Source of the DNA: Caldifarciminota bacterium
GTDB lineage: Bacteria; Hydrothermota; Tepidihabitantia; SM23-42
Reading direction: 5' to 3'
Length of the DNA: 39,208 bases
Assembly: GCA_020355325.1 (NCBI GenBank)
Contig: CP070664.1
Coordinates: 1,560,139-1,599,346 of the forward strand
A model generated the notes under the pieces. It saw only the letters and a list, made by a program, of their open reading frames with translations, was not told the DNA's origin and did not search any database. Positions 14,077 to 23,005 of this stretch are shown one piece after another; position 1 is the stretch's first letter; each line of letters begins with the position of its first letter. Made by a program: the position numbers and the translations under genes.

Positions 14077-15989
14077 AATGCTATCGTCAGGACTGGTAAT
14101 TTTTTAAAAATCAATAATAATCCAAACCCTTGAATGTTCTTTTCTAAACCCGCTTCAGAGGATGATATCGTTTCGATGGGATAGGCAAGGAGATGAAATG
14201 CTTCATTGGCAGAAAAAGTCATCGGAGAAACGCTCTCAGCCGTAATGGTAAATTTCCGTATATTGTTCAGCTCCGATGTTTCCAAGAGGCTCTTGTTTCC
14301 ATTGAGTATGGGTTTCTTACCGAAAACACCTAATGAGAATTCGATGCCGAAGAGGTCGGCATGTCCCTGGTAGGTTATCTGGAGCATCCTCTTTTTATCG
14401 CCGATGATTTCGATATGTTTTTCGATCCGTCCCTTAAACGTAATGCACATGGTGTCTTTGTTTATGATTTCGAAGTTTGTGTAGTCGAGCAGTGTTCCAA
14501 TATTTCTTCCGTGTCGGAAGTCTTCCGTCGATGGTTTTGTATCCAGGAGACGGTCCAGACCAAAACCGCGTTCGTACGTGTCGTAGATCAAATAACTAGC
14601 TAAATCTTTCTCTTTGTCGTGAAACGTTTCGTGTATAGATTTCGCTTCTTTCTGTTCAGATTTCTGAGCTATCTTCTTGTGATAGTTTTCTTCTCTTCGA
14701 CTGAGATAATTGAGAATATTCATTTTTCTGATGCGATCATCGAGTTCAATAAACGCCGCTGATTTTGGCTTTATGACAGCAAAGAAATTTTCATTCGAGA
14801 ATACAATCTCATCTTCGCCATCTGTATCATAATCATACGACGTAAGCTTCGCTTCTCCGTACGAGTCATCCGCCGTAATAAGATTTTTATATATTGCCTC
14901 ACGCAAATGGGGTAGATATAAGCCTCCAAAAATACCATGCCAGTATGCGCATGAACATTGACCACGCCAGAGAGCGAGTTTCGCCTCACTATTATTACTA
15001 ACATTTTTCGAAACAAAAAGCATCCGTTTATGCATGAGATTTGCCTCAGGATATTTTCTCAGGAAATTTTTGAAATAACCTCCGTGGATGAGATGATAAT
15101 ATTTCCTATTAGTAGTTTTTTTCAACTCTTCGTACTGTTTACCAATTTCGGGTGGCAGTATCCATTCGCCCATCTCCTCATATGAGGCAGGGGGAAGATA
15201 TACTCTACCTGCAGAAGGTTCGCTTATCATCTCATTCAGAAATACCGTCTTGATCCACGGTTCTTGTTCCAGGCGGTTCAAAAATGTTTCAAACCATCCG
15301 TGTTTGAATACCCAATCATGGGTTCCTGGCCAAACACCAAATTTCTCTCCGTCGTCTCCTAACACCTTGAGGGAATGATTTTTCTCTCTTTCCGTGTTTT
15401 TGAGAAATACGATTGTTTCGTCAACTGCATGGAAAGGTATTAAGTAGCGGAGCTTCATTGAAATGGGGAACAGCTTCAATACTCTGCCTTCCTTCTCAGT
15501 CACGTAGTACGAATGGAGAACGTTTTCCTCAAGCCCCGCCTGTAAGAAGATCGTATCATCGAGGAGCGTGTATTCAATTCCCGCATCGGTCAATGCTGGT
15601 ATGAGTTCGGATTCCCAGACGCGCTCGGTCAGCCACAGTCCCTTTGGAACACAATTAAAATGCTTATATATATAATCATTGAAATATTTAATCTGTTCAA
15701 CCACATCTTTATGCGGGATGAGACTCAATATTGGTTCAGAATAGGCAGAGGTGAGAATCTCCGCCTGACCCCTGCTCACCACTTCCTTTAATAAATCAAA
15801 ATATTCCGGGTGCTTTTCTGACACCCACTCTAACAGTGGGCCAGAATTGTGGATTCCGAACTTTATCTTTTTATGTTTTTCTAATTGTTTGAGCAGAGGA
15901 AGATATGAATGGGTGTAGGCAAATTCAAAGACTTCATCGAAATTGCCAAAGGGTTGATGATTATGGATATAGAATGCGAATTTAATCAT
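14073..15989 (-). CDS. Glycoside hydrolase family 57 (amylase / 4-alpha-glucanotransferase type)
   Basis: A 638-residue GH57 protein. H-N-H-Q-P is at residues 9-13, the nucleophile is E122 in G-L-W-L-T-E-R-V-W-E, and the acid/base is D213 in G-D-D-G-E-K-F-G-V-W-P, almost the positions of E123 and D214 in the Thermococcus litoralis 4-alpha-glucanotransferase. The C-terminal half (about 380-638) is a beta-rich domain as in that enzyme group. No signal peptide, so it acts in the cytoplasm on alpha-glucans or maltodextrins. It is embedded between EIIB (12-nt gap) and EIIC (ATGA overlap), an unusual place for an amylase. Confidence 0.9.
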   Translation of the reverse strand: MIKFAFYIHNHQPFGNFDEVFEFAYTHSYLPLLKQLEKHKKIKFGIHNSGPLLEWVSEKHPEYFDLLKEVVSRGQAEILTSAYSEPILSLIPHKDVVEQIKYFNDYIYKHFNCVPKGLWLTERVWESELIPALTDAGIEYTLLDDTIFLQAGLEENVLHSYYVTEKEGRVLKLFPISMKLRYLIPFHAVDETIVFLKNTEREKNHSLKVLGDDGEKFGVWPGTHDWVFKHGWFETFLNRLEQEPWIKTVFLNEMISEPSAGRVYLPPASYEEMGEWILPPEIGKQYEELKKTTNRKYYHLIHGGYFKNFLRKYPEANLMHKRMLFVSKNVSNNSEAKLALWRGQCSCAYWHGIFGGLYLPHLREAIYKNLITADDSYGEAKLTSYDYDTDGEDEIVFSNENFFAVIKPKSAAFIELDDRIRKMNILNYLSRREENYHKKIAQKSEQKEAKSIHETFHDKEKDLASYLIYDTYERGFGLDRLLDTKPSTEDFRHGRNIGTLLDYTNFEIINKDTMCITFKGRIEKHIEIIGDKKRMLQITYQGHADLFGIEFSLGVFGKKPILNGNKSLLETSELNNIRKFTITAESVSPMTFSANEAFHLLAYPIETISSSEAGLEKNIQGFGLLLIFKKLPVLTIAL

Positions 15990-16001
15990 AATTCTTATGC
16001 C

Positions 16002-16484
16002 TCACCGTACACCAGTGACGCCAGCAAGGTTTTTGATAACATCGATTCGAGGAGAGTTGGGAAGCTGTTTTCCAATGACCTTAATACCACGCTGGTAGAG
16101 GTGTACCACTGATTCAATATCCTCTGAAGATAGATATATATAGGGAGCAATTTGTCGAGTCGCTTCTCTATATCCGAGGCCACCGATAGTAATCTCTTGT
16201 ACCTCTAATCCTTCATCTACTAAATCTGATGCCTCTTGTACAGACTCAACAATAATCATAACTCTTTTTTTGTTACTTTCATTGAGACTCTCAACGCATT
16301 CTTTGATACCAACACAAGAAAATTCTATTCCTTGGGGAATCGCGAGTCGATACGCACTACATGACCACTCATCTTTGCTAATCCTATCAGAGACGAGAAT
16401 AATCGATTCGATACCCAGTGGTCGTGCCCATCCCGCAATAACCTGACCGTGTATCAAACGGTCATCGATTCTTAAAATAAGCAC
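16002..16484 (-). CDS. PTS mannose-family EIIB
   Basis: A 160-residue cytoplasmic protein with the EIIB hallmark R-I-D-D-R-L-I-H-G-Q-V, where H12 is the phosphorylated histidine, and the family's normal length. It receives phosphate from EIIA and gives it to the sugar. It starts at GTG (16484-16482), one base after the TGA of the receptor gene. No EIIA domain is fused here or present anywhere in the operon. Confidence 0.93.
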   Translation of the reverse strand: MLILRIDDRLIHGQVIAGWARPLGIESIILVSDRISKDEWSCSAYRLAIPQGIEFSCVGIKECVESLNESNKKRVMIIVESVQEASDLVDEGLEVQEITIGGLGYREATRQIAPYIYLSSEDIESVVHLYQRGIKVIGKQLPNSPRIDVIKNLAGVTGVR

Positions 16485-16485
16485 G

Positions 16486-18276
16486 TCAGTCCCAAAACTC
16501 CCATTTTATTGAAAAATTATAGTTCCTCGGCGCCATTGGGTAATACGGCATGTAGGTATAATTCGCATTGAGTATATTATCAATACACAGGGTGAGCGAA
16601 AGTGCTAAAAAACGAACCGTTCCTGCAGCCGAAAATACAGTAAACGACGGTACTGTTTGACCATTTACCTCACTCCGGGTATCGACAAATCGGCCCTGTG
16701 CTCCGATGCTCAGCGTGAACCGCTCGGTCTCTCTTTTCCCGCTGATAAAGAGGCTCGAGATAGAGCGTGGCATGAACGGAAATGAATATCCGTCAAACAA
16801 ATAATGACCACTCAGCCCCGCAGATAGTTCCCATCGCGCTGTTTGTGTTATGAACGAGAGCGGAACTTCGAGACGAGTTTGTGCACCGAATATATGCCAT
16901 GAATCGATGTTTACAGGTTTGTCGTACCCATCGGCGTCGGGTTGCACGACAATGCGATCGGTAAAATCGATTGTATAAAATTGCAGTGTGAAATTATGCC
17001 GTGAGATCCCGATCTGCTGCTTCCAAAAATACTCTGGACGCAGATCCTCATTTCCTATTATTCTGTAGTATAGAGAAACTGTGGTGGTTGAATCCAGCTC
17101 CGATAATGAAGGCGCTCGATAACCACGCGATACTGTTCCAACAATATACGTTGATTTAAACACCTGGAGACCAATGATGACACTCGGTGCAAAAAAGAAA
17201 TCATCAGTATTCCGCACTTCCCCATGACCCGATGCGGAAACGATGAACGTTTTGTATGCATAATGAGCAGTGGTCCATAATCCTAAAGAATTGTGCTTGT
17301 GTGAACCATAGAGGTCTGACTCGATGGTACTCAGCGTTCCATTGAAACCGTAGAGAAACTGCATGTTTTTGAGCTCATGAAAGCCTATCGTCGAGATGCC
17401 ATAGGACGTGATATTGGTGGCTAACGGTGTGCTTGAAATCGGGTCGCTGTACTCGCTCGTATTCTGATTCAGGTAGAGCACAGCCTTGTGATGAGCGGAA
17501 CCAAACACGAATGATGCATCGGTGAATCGGTCTCGTTGACGTGCATAGAGTGTATCGATCGTACTCCCTGGAATACCGTAATCACTCAAAGAATAGAGTA
17601 TATCACAGCGCATCGGAATAAAATGATTGTAGTAGACATTGGCAGACAAAGAACTCATTTTCCAATCAGAACTGTCACGATACCCCTGTGACTGCCGGTA
17701 AAGACCGCTCAGGTAGAAGCCAAGATCGTTGGTTATCGGTCTTGTGAAATCTATGTTGTAGATATTTGTACCGAAGTCACCGGTGGTATAGCTGACAGAG
17801 GAATATGGTTTGTCATAACGATTGATTTTTGTAATGAGATTGATAGCATGAGCCGAAGGATGTTGAATGTCTGTACCTGCCGATATCGTTTCGAAGAATT
17901 GAATAGGAAATTGTGATAGATTCGTATAGCCAAATAGAGGATTTTCCAATTGGTGATAATTGAGGAATACGTTCGTCTGGCGTGGGTCGAGTCCATTCTG
18001 GGATAGTGAGTTAAACTGACCATCACCATAGAGGTATAACATCGATGACGTACGGAAAAAAGCGTCGCTGAGATTCATGTTATACGCATAAGGTATGATC
18101 TCATGGAGAGTGAGCAGATTGCTATTGATCATCGCCGTAACCTGACTTCCAAAACTGATAATTTCAGGAACTTCGTACACTGCTACTGTATCGATTGTTA
18201 CTGAATCTTCCTCTATTTGTGCTGTATCAATCACAGCCTCACTGTCATTTAAAAATAGTATAAACATGAGCAACAC
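16486..18276 (-). CDS. TonB-dependent outer-membrane receptor
   Basis: A 596-residue protein, short for the family. A brief hydrophobic leader (residues 1-15) is followed by a plug-like region (about 55-150) with N-G-L-D-P-R-Q-T-N-V-F-L-N-Y and F-F-E-T-I-S-A-G, then a beta-barrel rich in alternating aromatic strands. R-G-Y-R-A-P-S-L-S-E-L and N-E-D-L-R-P-E are typical barrel motifs, and the chain ends in W-E-F-W-D. It uses a GTG start (18276) placed 6 nt after a TATAAT box, so translation is probably leaderless. It is the first gene of the PTS operon, suggesting import of a glycan or oligosaccharide; the ligand cannot be read from sequence. Confidence 0.85.
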   Translation of the reverse strand: MLLMFILFLNDSEAVIDTAQIEEDSVTIDTVAVYEVPEIISFGSQVTAMINSNLLTLHEIIPYAYNMNLSDAFFRTSSMLYLYGDGQFNSLSQNGLDPRQTNVFLNYHQLENPLFGYTNLSQFPIQFFETISAGTDIQHPSAHAINLITKINRYDKPYSSVSYTTGDFGTNIYNIDFTRPITNDLGFYLSGLYRQSQGYRDSSDWKMSSLSANVYYNHFIPMRCDILYSLSDYGIPGSTIDTLYARQRDRFTDASFVFGSAHHKAVLYLNQNTSEYSDPISSTPLATNITSYGISTIGFHELKNMQFLYGFNGTLSTIESDLYGSHKHNSLGLWTTAHYAYKTFIVSASGHGEVRNTDDFFFAPSVIIGLQVFKSTYIVGTVSRGYRAPSLSELDSTTTVSLYYRIIGNEDLRPEYFWKQQIGISRHNFTLQFYTIDFTDRIVVQPDADGYDKPVNIDSWHIFGAQTRLEVPLSFITQTARWELSAGLSGHYLFDGYSFPFMPRSISSLFISGKRETERFTLSIGAQGRFVDTRSEVNGQTVPSFTVFSAAGTVRFLALSLTLCIDNILNANYTYMPYYPMAPRNYNFSIKWEFWD

Positions 18277-18282
18277 TTGTAG

Positions 18283-18310
18283 ATTATAATATAAAATATA
18301 ATATTGTCAA
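18283..18310 (-). promoter_or_regulatory. Perfect-consensus promoter of the receptor-PTS operon
   Basis: Minus strand: TTGACA (18310-18305), 16 nt, TATAAT (18288-18283). The GTG start codon begins 6 nt later, exactly where transcription should start. This predicts a strong promoter and a leaderless eight-gene mRNA. Confidence 0.75.
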
Positions 18311-18409
18311 GAAGACGTATGTTCAAAGTGTTCAGAAATCGAAACTTTTTAATCATGTTTTCTTCATCATACACATGTGAGAGGCGATTGAAAATGCATC
18401 AGTTCCTTC

Positions 18410-18437
18410 TTGATTTTTCTCATTTTTTGAGTATAAT
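18410..18437 (+). promoter_or_regulatory. Promoter of the NuoEFG-SudBA operon
   Basis: TTGATT (18410-18415), 16 nt, TATAAT (18432-18437). The ATG at 18447 is 9 nt downstream, so the leader is about 3 nt. It is divergent from the receptor-PTS promoter, with the two -35 boxes about 100 bp apart. Confidence 0.6.
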
Positions 18438-18446
18438 TGGTGCCTT

Positions 18447-18893
18447 ATGAAAAATATCGATACCAATCTTGAAAATTATCATTATCGAAAAACAAACATT
18501 ATCCAGATCCTGCAAGATATCCAGAGTGAACATAACTATTTACCAGAGAAGATCTTAAAATACGTGAGCGAAAGGCTGAAGATGCCGTTGAGTACGATTT
18601 ACAGCATAGCAACCTTTTATGCCGCCTTCAGTCTCAATCCACGAGGCAAGCATCTTTGCACCGTCTGTATGGGAACTGCCTGTCACGTGCGTGGTGCCGC
18701 AGCAATTCTAAACGAATTCGAACGAAAACTCGACATCAAAGCCGGAGAAACTACAGGTGATATGAATTATAGTTTGGAGACGGTGAACTGCCTTGGGTGT
18801 TGTGCAATAGGTCCGATTGTTGTCTATGACGGCAAATACATGGGTGAATTTAAACTCAAAGATGTCGCAGCGGTCCTGAAGGAGAAGGAATGA
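18447..18893 (+). CDS. NuoE/HydC-like [2Fe-2S] thioredoxin-fold subunit
   Basis: A 148-residue subunit of the NADH-dehydrogenase 24-kDa family. An N-terminal helical bundle (to about residue 65, with L-S-T-I-Y-S-I-A-T-F-Y) precedes the thioredoxin-like [2Fe-2S] domain with C74-x4-C79 and C115-x3-C119. It relays electrons next to the flavin subunit. Its stop overlaps the next start by 4 nt (ATGA). First gene of the operon, with a nearly leaderless start. Confidence 0.93.
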   Translation: MKNIDTNLENYHYRKTNIIQILQDIQSEHNYLPEKILKYVSERLKMPLSTIYSIATFYAAFSLNPRGKHLCTVCMGTACHVRGAAAILNEFERKLDIKAGETTGDMNYSLETVNCLGCCAIGPIVVYDGKYMGEFKLKDVAAVLKEKE

Positions 18894-20701
18894 AACCAGC
18901 GTTAATTATCTCAGCAGGTACCTGTGGCCTAGCACGGGGCGCTGGTGAAATTGTAAAGGCTGCTCAGGATTATCAATCGAAAAGACGGCTTCAGCAGAAG
19001 TTTGATATCATAATCACAGGTTGCCATGGTTTCTGTGAGGCCGAGACAAATGTTGTGGTTCATGTAGATGGGAAGCAGATATTCTATCAAAAACTCAGGC
19101 CTGAAAACGTTAAAGATGTTATCGAAAAAACATTGTTGAGAGAGGAAATTATTAATAATTTCCTTTGGTCTGATCCGAAAACTCAGCAAGTGTATGTGTA
19201 TATTGACGATATTCCTTTCTATCGGAAACAGAAAAGGATTTTACTCGGTAATAATTTACACGTTAAGCCTGAGTGTATTGAAGATTATGTGAAACTCGGT
19301 GGTTATTCTGCGCTTAACAAAGCATTAAAAGAATATCAACCAAAAAGGGTTATTAATTTAATAAAAGAATCAGGATTACGCGGACGAGGCGGTGCTGGTT
19401 TTCCTACTGGTAAGAAATGGGAACTATGCCGGAAAATGAAAAGCAGTGTGAAATACATCGTGTGTAATGCTGACGAAGGTGATCCGGGTGCTTATATGGA
19501 CAGAAGTCTGCTTGAGGGTAATCCACACAGTGTTATTGAGGGTATGATAATAGGTGCATATGCGATTGGGGCGCGAGAGGGGATTATTTATGTCCGTAAT
19601 GAATATCCTCTGGCCGTCAAGAATATTGAAATTGCTATTAAACAAGCACGTAAAAGAGGATTGTTAGGAGAAAATATCCTGGGGTCTAAGTTCAGTTTTG
19701 ATATTACGATTGTTCGTGGGGCCGGGGCCTTTGTTTGCGGAGAAGAGACTGCGTTGCTCATTTCGATCGAGGGGAGAGTAGGAAGACCGCGTCCAAGACC
19801 ACCGTATCCCGTAGAAAAGGGTCTGTGGGGTAAACCGACCAATATCAATAATGTTGAGACATGGGCGAATATACCAGCGATTATTCTCAGAGGCGCTCAG
19901 TGGTTTTCTTCGATAGGTACCGAGGGAAGTAAAGGAACAAAGATATTCTCACTCGTGGGAAAAATTAATAATACTGGTCTCGTGGAGGTTCCCATGGGTA
20001 TTACCTTACGAGAGATCATCTATGATATTGGCGGCGGGATACCCGCAGGTAAGAAATTCAAGGCGGTACAGACAGGAGGTCCATCGGGTGGATGCATACC
20101 CAGCGAGCTTCTCGATTTGCCGATCGATTACGAAAGTTTGACTGAAGCTGGTTCTATGATGGGTTCGGGAGGCATGATCGTGATGGATGAAGATACGTGC
20201 ATGGTTGATGTTGCACGCTACTTTTTGAATTTTACGCAGCAGGAGTCGTGCGGTAAATGTCCACCCTGTAGACTGGGCACGAAGGATATGGTGCAGATTC
20301 TTAATCGTATAAGCAGAGGCGAAGGGAGAGAAGGAGATATTGAATTGTTAGAAAACATTGGCGGGAATGTGAAACGTGGGTCGTTGTGTGGATTAGGACA
20401 AACCGCTCCTCACCCTGTGTTGACAACAATAAAATATTTCCGTGATGAGTATCTTGCCCACATCAAAGAACAACGTTGTCCAGCACTTGTCTGCACGGCG
20501 TTGATATCATATGTTATTGATCCTGAGTTGTGTGGTGGATGTACGATCTGTGCTAAAAATTGTCCATCGAATGCGATTTCTGGCGAACCGAAGAAAGTGT
20601 ATGCGATAGATCAGGCGAAGTGTATTAAATGTGGTATCTGTGTTTCAGTATGTCCAGATAAGTTTCGTGCAGTGAAAAAAGTTTCACCGGCATTAACGTG
20701 A
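18890..20701 (+). CDS. NuoF/HydB-like NAD(P)H-FMN subunit with extra Fe-S domains
   Basis: A 603-residue subunit in the HydB/HndC layout: an N-terminal [2Fe-2S] thioredoxin-like domain (about 1-85), the FMN/NAD(H) domain with G-R-G-G-A-G-F-P-T-G-K-K-W near residue 165 and N-A-D-E-G-D-P-G-A, an SLBB domain, the [4Fe-4S] motif E-S-C-G-K-C-P-P-C (C454, C457, C460, with C500), and a C-terminal 2x[4Fe-4S] ferredoxin domain (about 540-600). The ferredoxin tail is typical of bifurcating hydrogenase, formate dehydrogenase and transhydrogenase complexes and absent from respiratory NuoF. Oxidises or reduces NAD(P)H. Confidence 0.93.
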   Translation: MKPALIISAGTCGLARGAGEIVKAAQDYQSKRRLQQKFDIIITGCHGFCEAETNVVVHVDGKQIFYQKLRPENVKDVIEKTLLREEIINNFLWSDPKTQQVYVYIDDIPFYRKQKRILLGNNLHVKPECIEDYVKLGGYSALNKALKEYQPKRVINLIKESGLRGRGGAGFPTGKKWELCRKMKSSVKYIVCNADEGDPGAYMDRSLLEGNPHSVIEGMIIGAYAIGAREGIIYVRNEYPLAVKNIEIAIKQARKRGLLGENILGSKFSFDITIVRGAGAFVCGEETALLISIEGRVGRPRPRPPYPVEKGLWGKPTNINNVETWANIPAIILRGAQWFSSIGTEGSKGTKIFSLVGKINNTGLVEVPMGITLREIIYDIGGGIPAGKKFKAVQTGGPSGGCIPSELLDLPIDYESLTEAGSMMGSGGMIVMDEDTCMVDVARYFLNFTQQESCGKCPPCRLGTKDMVQILNRISRGEGREGDIELLENIGGNVKRGSLCGLGQTAPHPVLTTIKYFRDEYLAHIKEQRCPALVCTALISYVIDPELCGGCTICAKNCPSNAISGEPKKVYAIDQAKCIKCGICVSVCPDKFRAVKKVSPALT

Positions 20702-20774
20702 TTAAAAAATGGTGTCGTTATTGGTTAACAAAGATGGCCAACGAATGCCTTATAACTTTTAATGGTGTACCTAT

Positions 20775-22970
20775 ATGATTGAGTTGATGATCGACGGAAA
20801 AAAAGTGACCGCTCAGAAGGGGGAGACTGTTTTAAAAGTCGCCCAGAGGTATAATATATACATACCAACCCTTTGCTACCACAAAGACCTGAGTCCGTAT
20901 GGTGGATGTCGGCTCTGCATCGTGGAAGTCGAAGGATGGCCACTACCCGTTGCGTCCTGTACCCTACCCGCACAAGAAGGACTCAAGGTGAAGACAGACA
21001 CGCCTTTACTCAAAGACCTTCGTCGGTTTACGCTTCAACTCATTCTCTCCGAACATCCACACGCGTGTCTCATCTGCGATAGAAAAGAAGATTGTGCACA
21101 CTATATGGAATGTATTCAGAAGGCACCTATAACTTTCGGATGTAAGTTCTGTCCGAGTAATAATGATTGCGAGCTCCAGACGTTGGTAGACTATCTTGAG
21201 ATTAAAGATATCCCCTTTGATTTTCACTATCGCAGTCTCATGGTTGAAAGATATGATCCGTTCTTTGAACGCGACTATAATCTCTGCATTCTCTGCGGTC
21301 GATGTGTGCGCATGTGTCAGGAAGTGAGGGGCGCCGCGACTCTCGATTTTCATCATCGTGGCCCTGATACGCTCGTGGGGACTGCGTTTCGCCTTCCGCA
21401 CCTTGAGACCGGATGTCAATTCTGTGGAGCCTGCGTTGATGTCTGCCCGACTGGTGCATTACGAGAACGATATGGAAAGTGGCAGGCGAAGTCTGAAAAA
21501 TCAGTAAGAGCGACGTGTGCCTTATGTAATATTGGTTGCTCGATCAACCTCAATATCGATAGTGAAGGAAAACTCGTTAGTTCGACGCCCGATAATAATC
21601 AGATCTGTGTGCGGGGAAGGTTTGGTATTGTGCCGATGGTCTATCACGCACGGCGGCTCACCCGCCCACTCATGAAAAAAGATAACCGTCTCGTTGAGGT
21701 TGAATGGGAAGAGGCCTTATCGTATGTCGCATCAAAATTGGATGAGCACAGAGGTAAAACAGGTTTGCTCTTTGGTTCTCACATGACGATTGAGGCACTG
21801 GAGTCTCTCTACCGTCTTGCTGACGATCTACGATGTAGTATTGCCGCGCCACTCGATATCGACGGTAAGGGAGAGCCTTTAAAGCTCGAGGAATTTAAGG
21901 ACGAATCGGTCTTTCTCGTGGTAAATACCGATATGATCAGGGATTTCTCGCCGCTCCTTTTAATGTTGAGGATGCAATCAAAAATACAATCCACAATTAT
22001 TGTCATTGATTCTCTCGAAAATAAATTTACAAACATGGCTGACCTGTGGTTGCAGCCGAAACCAGGTAAGGAATTTGAAACAGTCAGCCTCCTCTTCGGT
22101 CGAGGTAAGAAGCGTAATACAACAGGTATTTCCCATGAGACACTCGAACGTTGTAAAGATATATTAAAGAAGAGAAATGTATACGTGCTCTATAATCCTG
22201 CTCATAGCAGAAGAATAGACGTCCCCAAGTCTGTTCGCACGCTGCCGTTATACAGTTCTATCAATACGTTAAAGATATGTGAGTTGGGTACAGACGGTTC
22301 TGTCGATGATATACTCAAAAAGAAAACGATTGATTGTCTGTACGCAATTGGTGTTTTGCCAAGATTGCAGAAGGGTTACAAAACTGTCATTGTTCAGAAC
22401 TGTTTTCCGCCCCCATTCGAATTTGACGTATTTCTCCCAACAGTTACCTTTGTCGAAACGCGAGGCAGCGTGATAAACATAGAAGGCAAGGTAAAAAAAG
22501 TGCGTAGGGCGATCGACCCTGTTGGAAAGTCGAAACCCGATGACTGGATCTTTCAAAGGATGAGTGAAATTTTAAAATATGATATAAAAAGACGCAGACC
22601 GAGGCAGAGGAAAAAAAAGTTATCCAGAGTATTTGAGGATATGGGGACGAGTAAAAAGTATCCGGTTAACTTACTCGTTCGAGAGAATTGCTACATGTAT
22701 CAGGGACATCCGCTTTCTTCGTTAATGAAAGGCTTCCAGCGGTTGCGTGACGATACTGCGCTATGGATTAGTGTTGATGTTGCGAAGAAATTGCGGATTA
22801 AAGACAACATGCACGTGAGGGTAATCAGTAGAAACATCAATCTTGAATTGCACGCGCGTGTTTCGGATAATCTCCCTGAGAATAGTGTTCTCATCTACAA
22901 CCATCCATTTTTGGGAGTTGATCAAAACCAAGCAGTGAGAATTGAATGTATCACAAAGGAGACCAGGTGA
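20775..22970 (+). CDS. NuoG/FdhA-like Fe-S subunit with reduced molybdopterin-type domain
   Basis: A 731-residue electron-wire subunit. In order: [2Fe-2S] (C34, C45, C48, C62); His-Cys cluster region (H94, C98, C101, C107) followed by a second, similarly spaced set (C123, C126, C132) ending in E-L-Q; two [4Fe-4S] ferredoxin motifs (C171, C174, C177, C181 and C214, C217, C220, C224); and a molybdopterin-oxidoreductase [4Fe-4S] motif (C248, C251, C255, C278). The following molybdopterin-like part is short and I see no catalytic Cys or Sec motif of formate dehydrogenases, so it is probably structural as in NuoG. A C-terminal beta-barrel-like domain (about 630-731) remains. The start is 73 nt after NuoF with a weak ribosome site. 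Confidence 0.88.
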   Translation: MIELMIDGKKVTAQKGETVLKVAQRYNIYIPTLCYHKDLSPYGGCRLCIVEVEGWPLPVASCTLPAQEGLKVKTDTPLLKDLRRFTLQLILSEHPHACLICDRKEDCAHYMECIQKAPITFGCKFCPSNNDCELQTLVDYLEIKDIPFDFHYRSLMVERYDPFFERDYNLCILCGRCVRMCQEVRGAATLDFHHRGPDTLVGTAFRLPHLETGCQFCGACVDVCPTGALRERYGKWQAKSEKSVRATCALCNIGCSINLNIDSEGKLVSSTPDNNQICVRGRFGIVPMVYHARRLTRPLMKKDNRLVEVEWEEALSYVASKLDEHRGKTGLLFGSHMTIEALESLYRLADDLRCSIAAPLDIDGKGEPLKLEEFKDESVFLVVNTDMIRDFSPLLLMLRMQSKIQSTIIVIDSLENKFTNMADLWLQPKPGKEFETVSLLFGRGKKRNTTGISHETLERCKDILKKRNVYVLYNPAHSRRIDVPKSVRTLPLYSSINTLKICELGTDGSVDDILKKKTIDCLYAIGVLPRLQKGYKTVIVQNCFPPPFEFDVFLPTVTFVETRGSVINIEGKVKKVRRAIDPVGKSKPDDWIFQRMSEILKYDIKRRRPRQRKKKLSRVFEDMGTSKKYPVNLLVRENCYMYQGHPLSSLMKGFQRLRDDTALWISVDVAKKLRIKDNMHVRVISRNINLELHARVSDNLPENSVLIYNHPFLGVDQNQAVRIECITKETR

Positions 22971-23005
22971 ACAGGATACCAGATTATCCGGAAAGGGAGA
23001 AATAA

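Noticed and set aside
18447-22970. Electron-bifurcating [FeFe]-hydrogenase (HydABC)
   Set aside because: The E and F subunits fit, but no subunit has the H-cluster cysteine motifs.
20775-22970. NAD-dependent formate dehydrogenase catalytic subunit
   Set aside because: The molybdopterin region is short and lacks a recognisable catalytic Cys/Sec motif; no in-frame TGA suggests selenocysteine.
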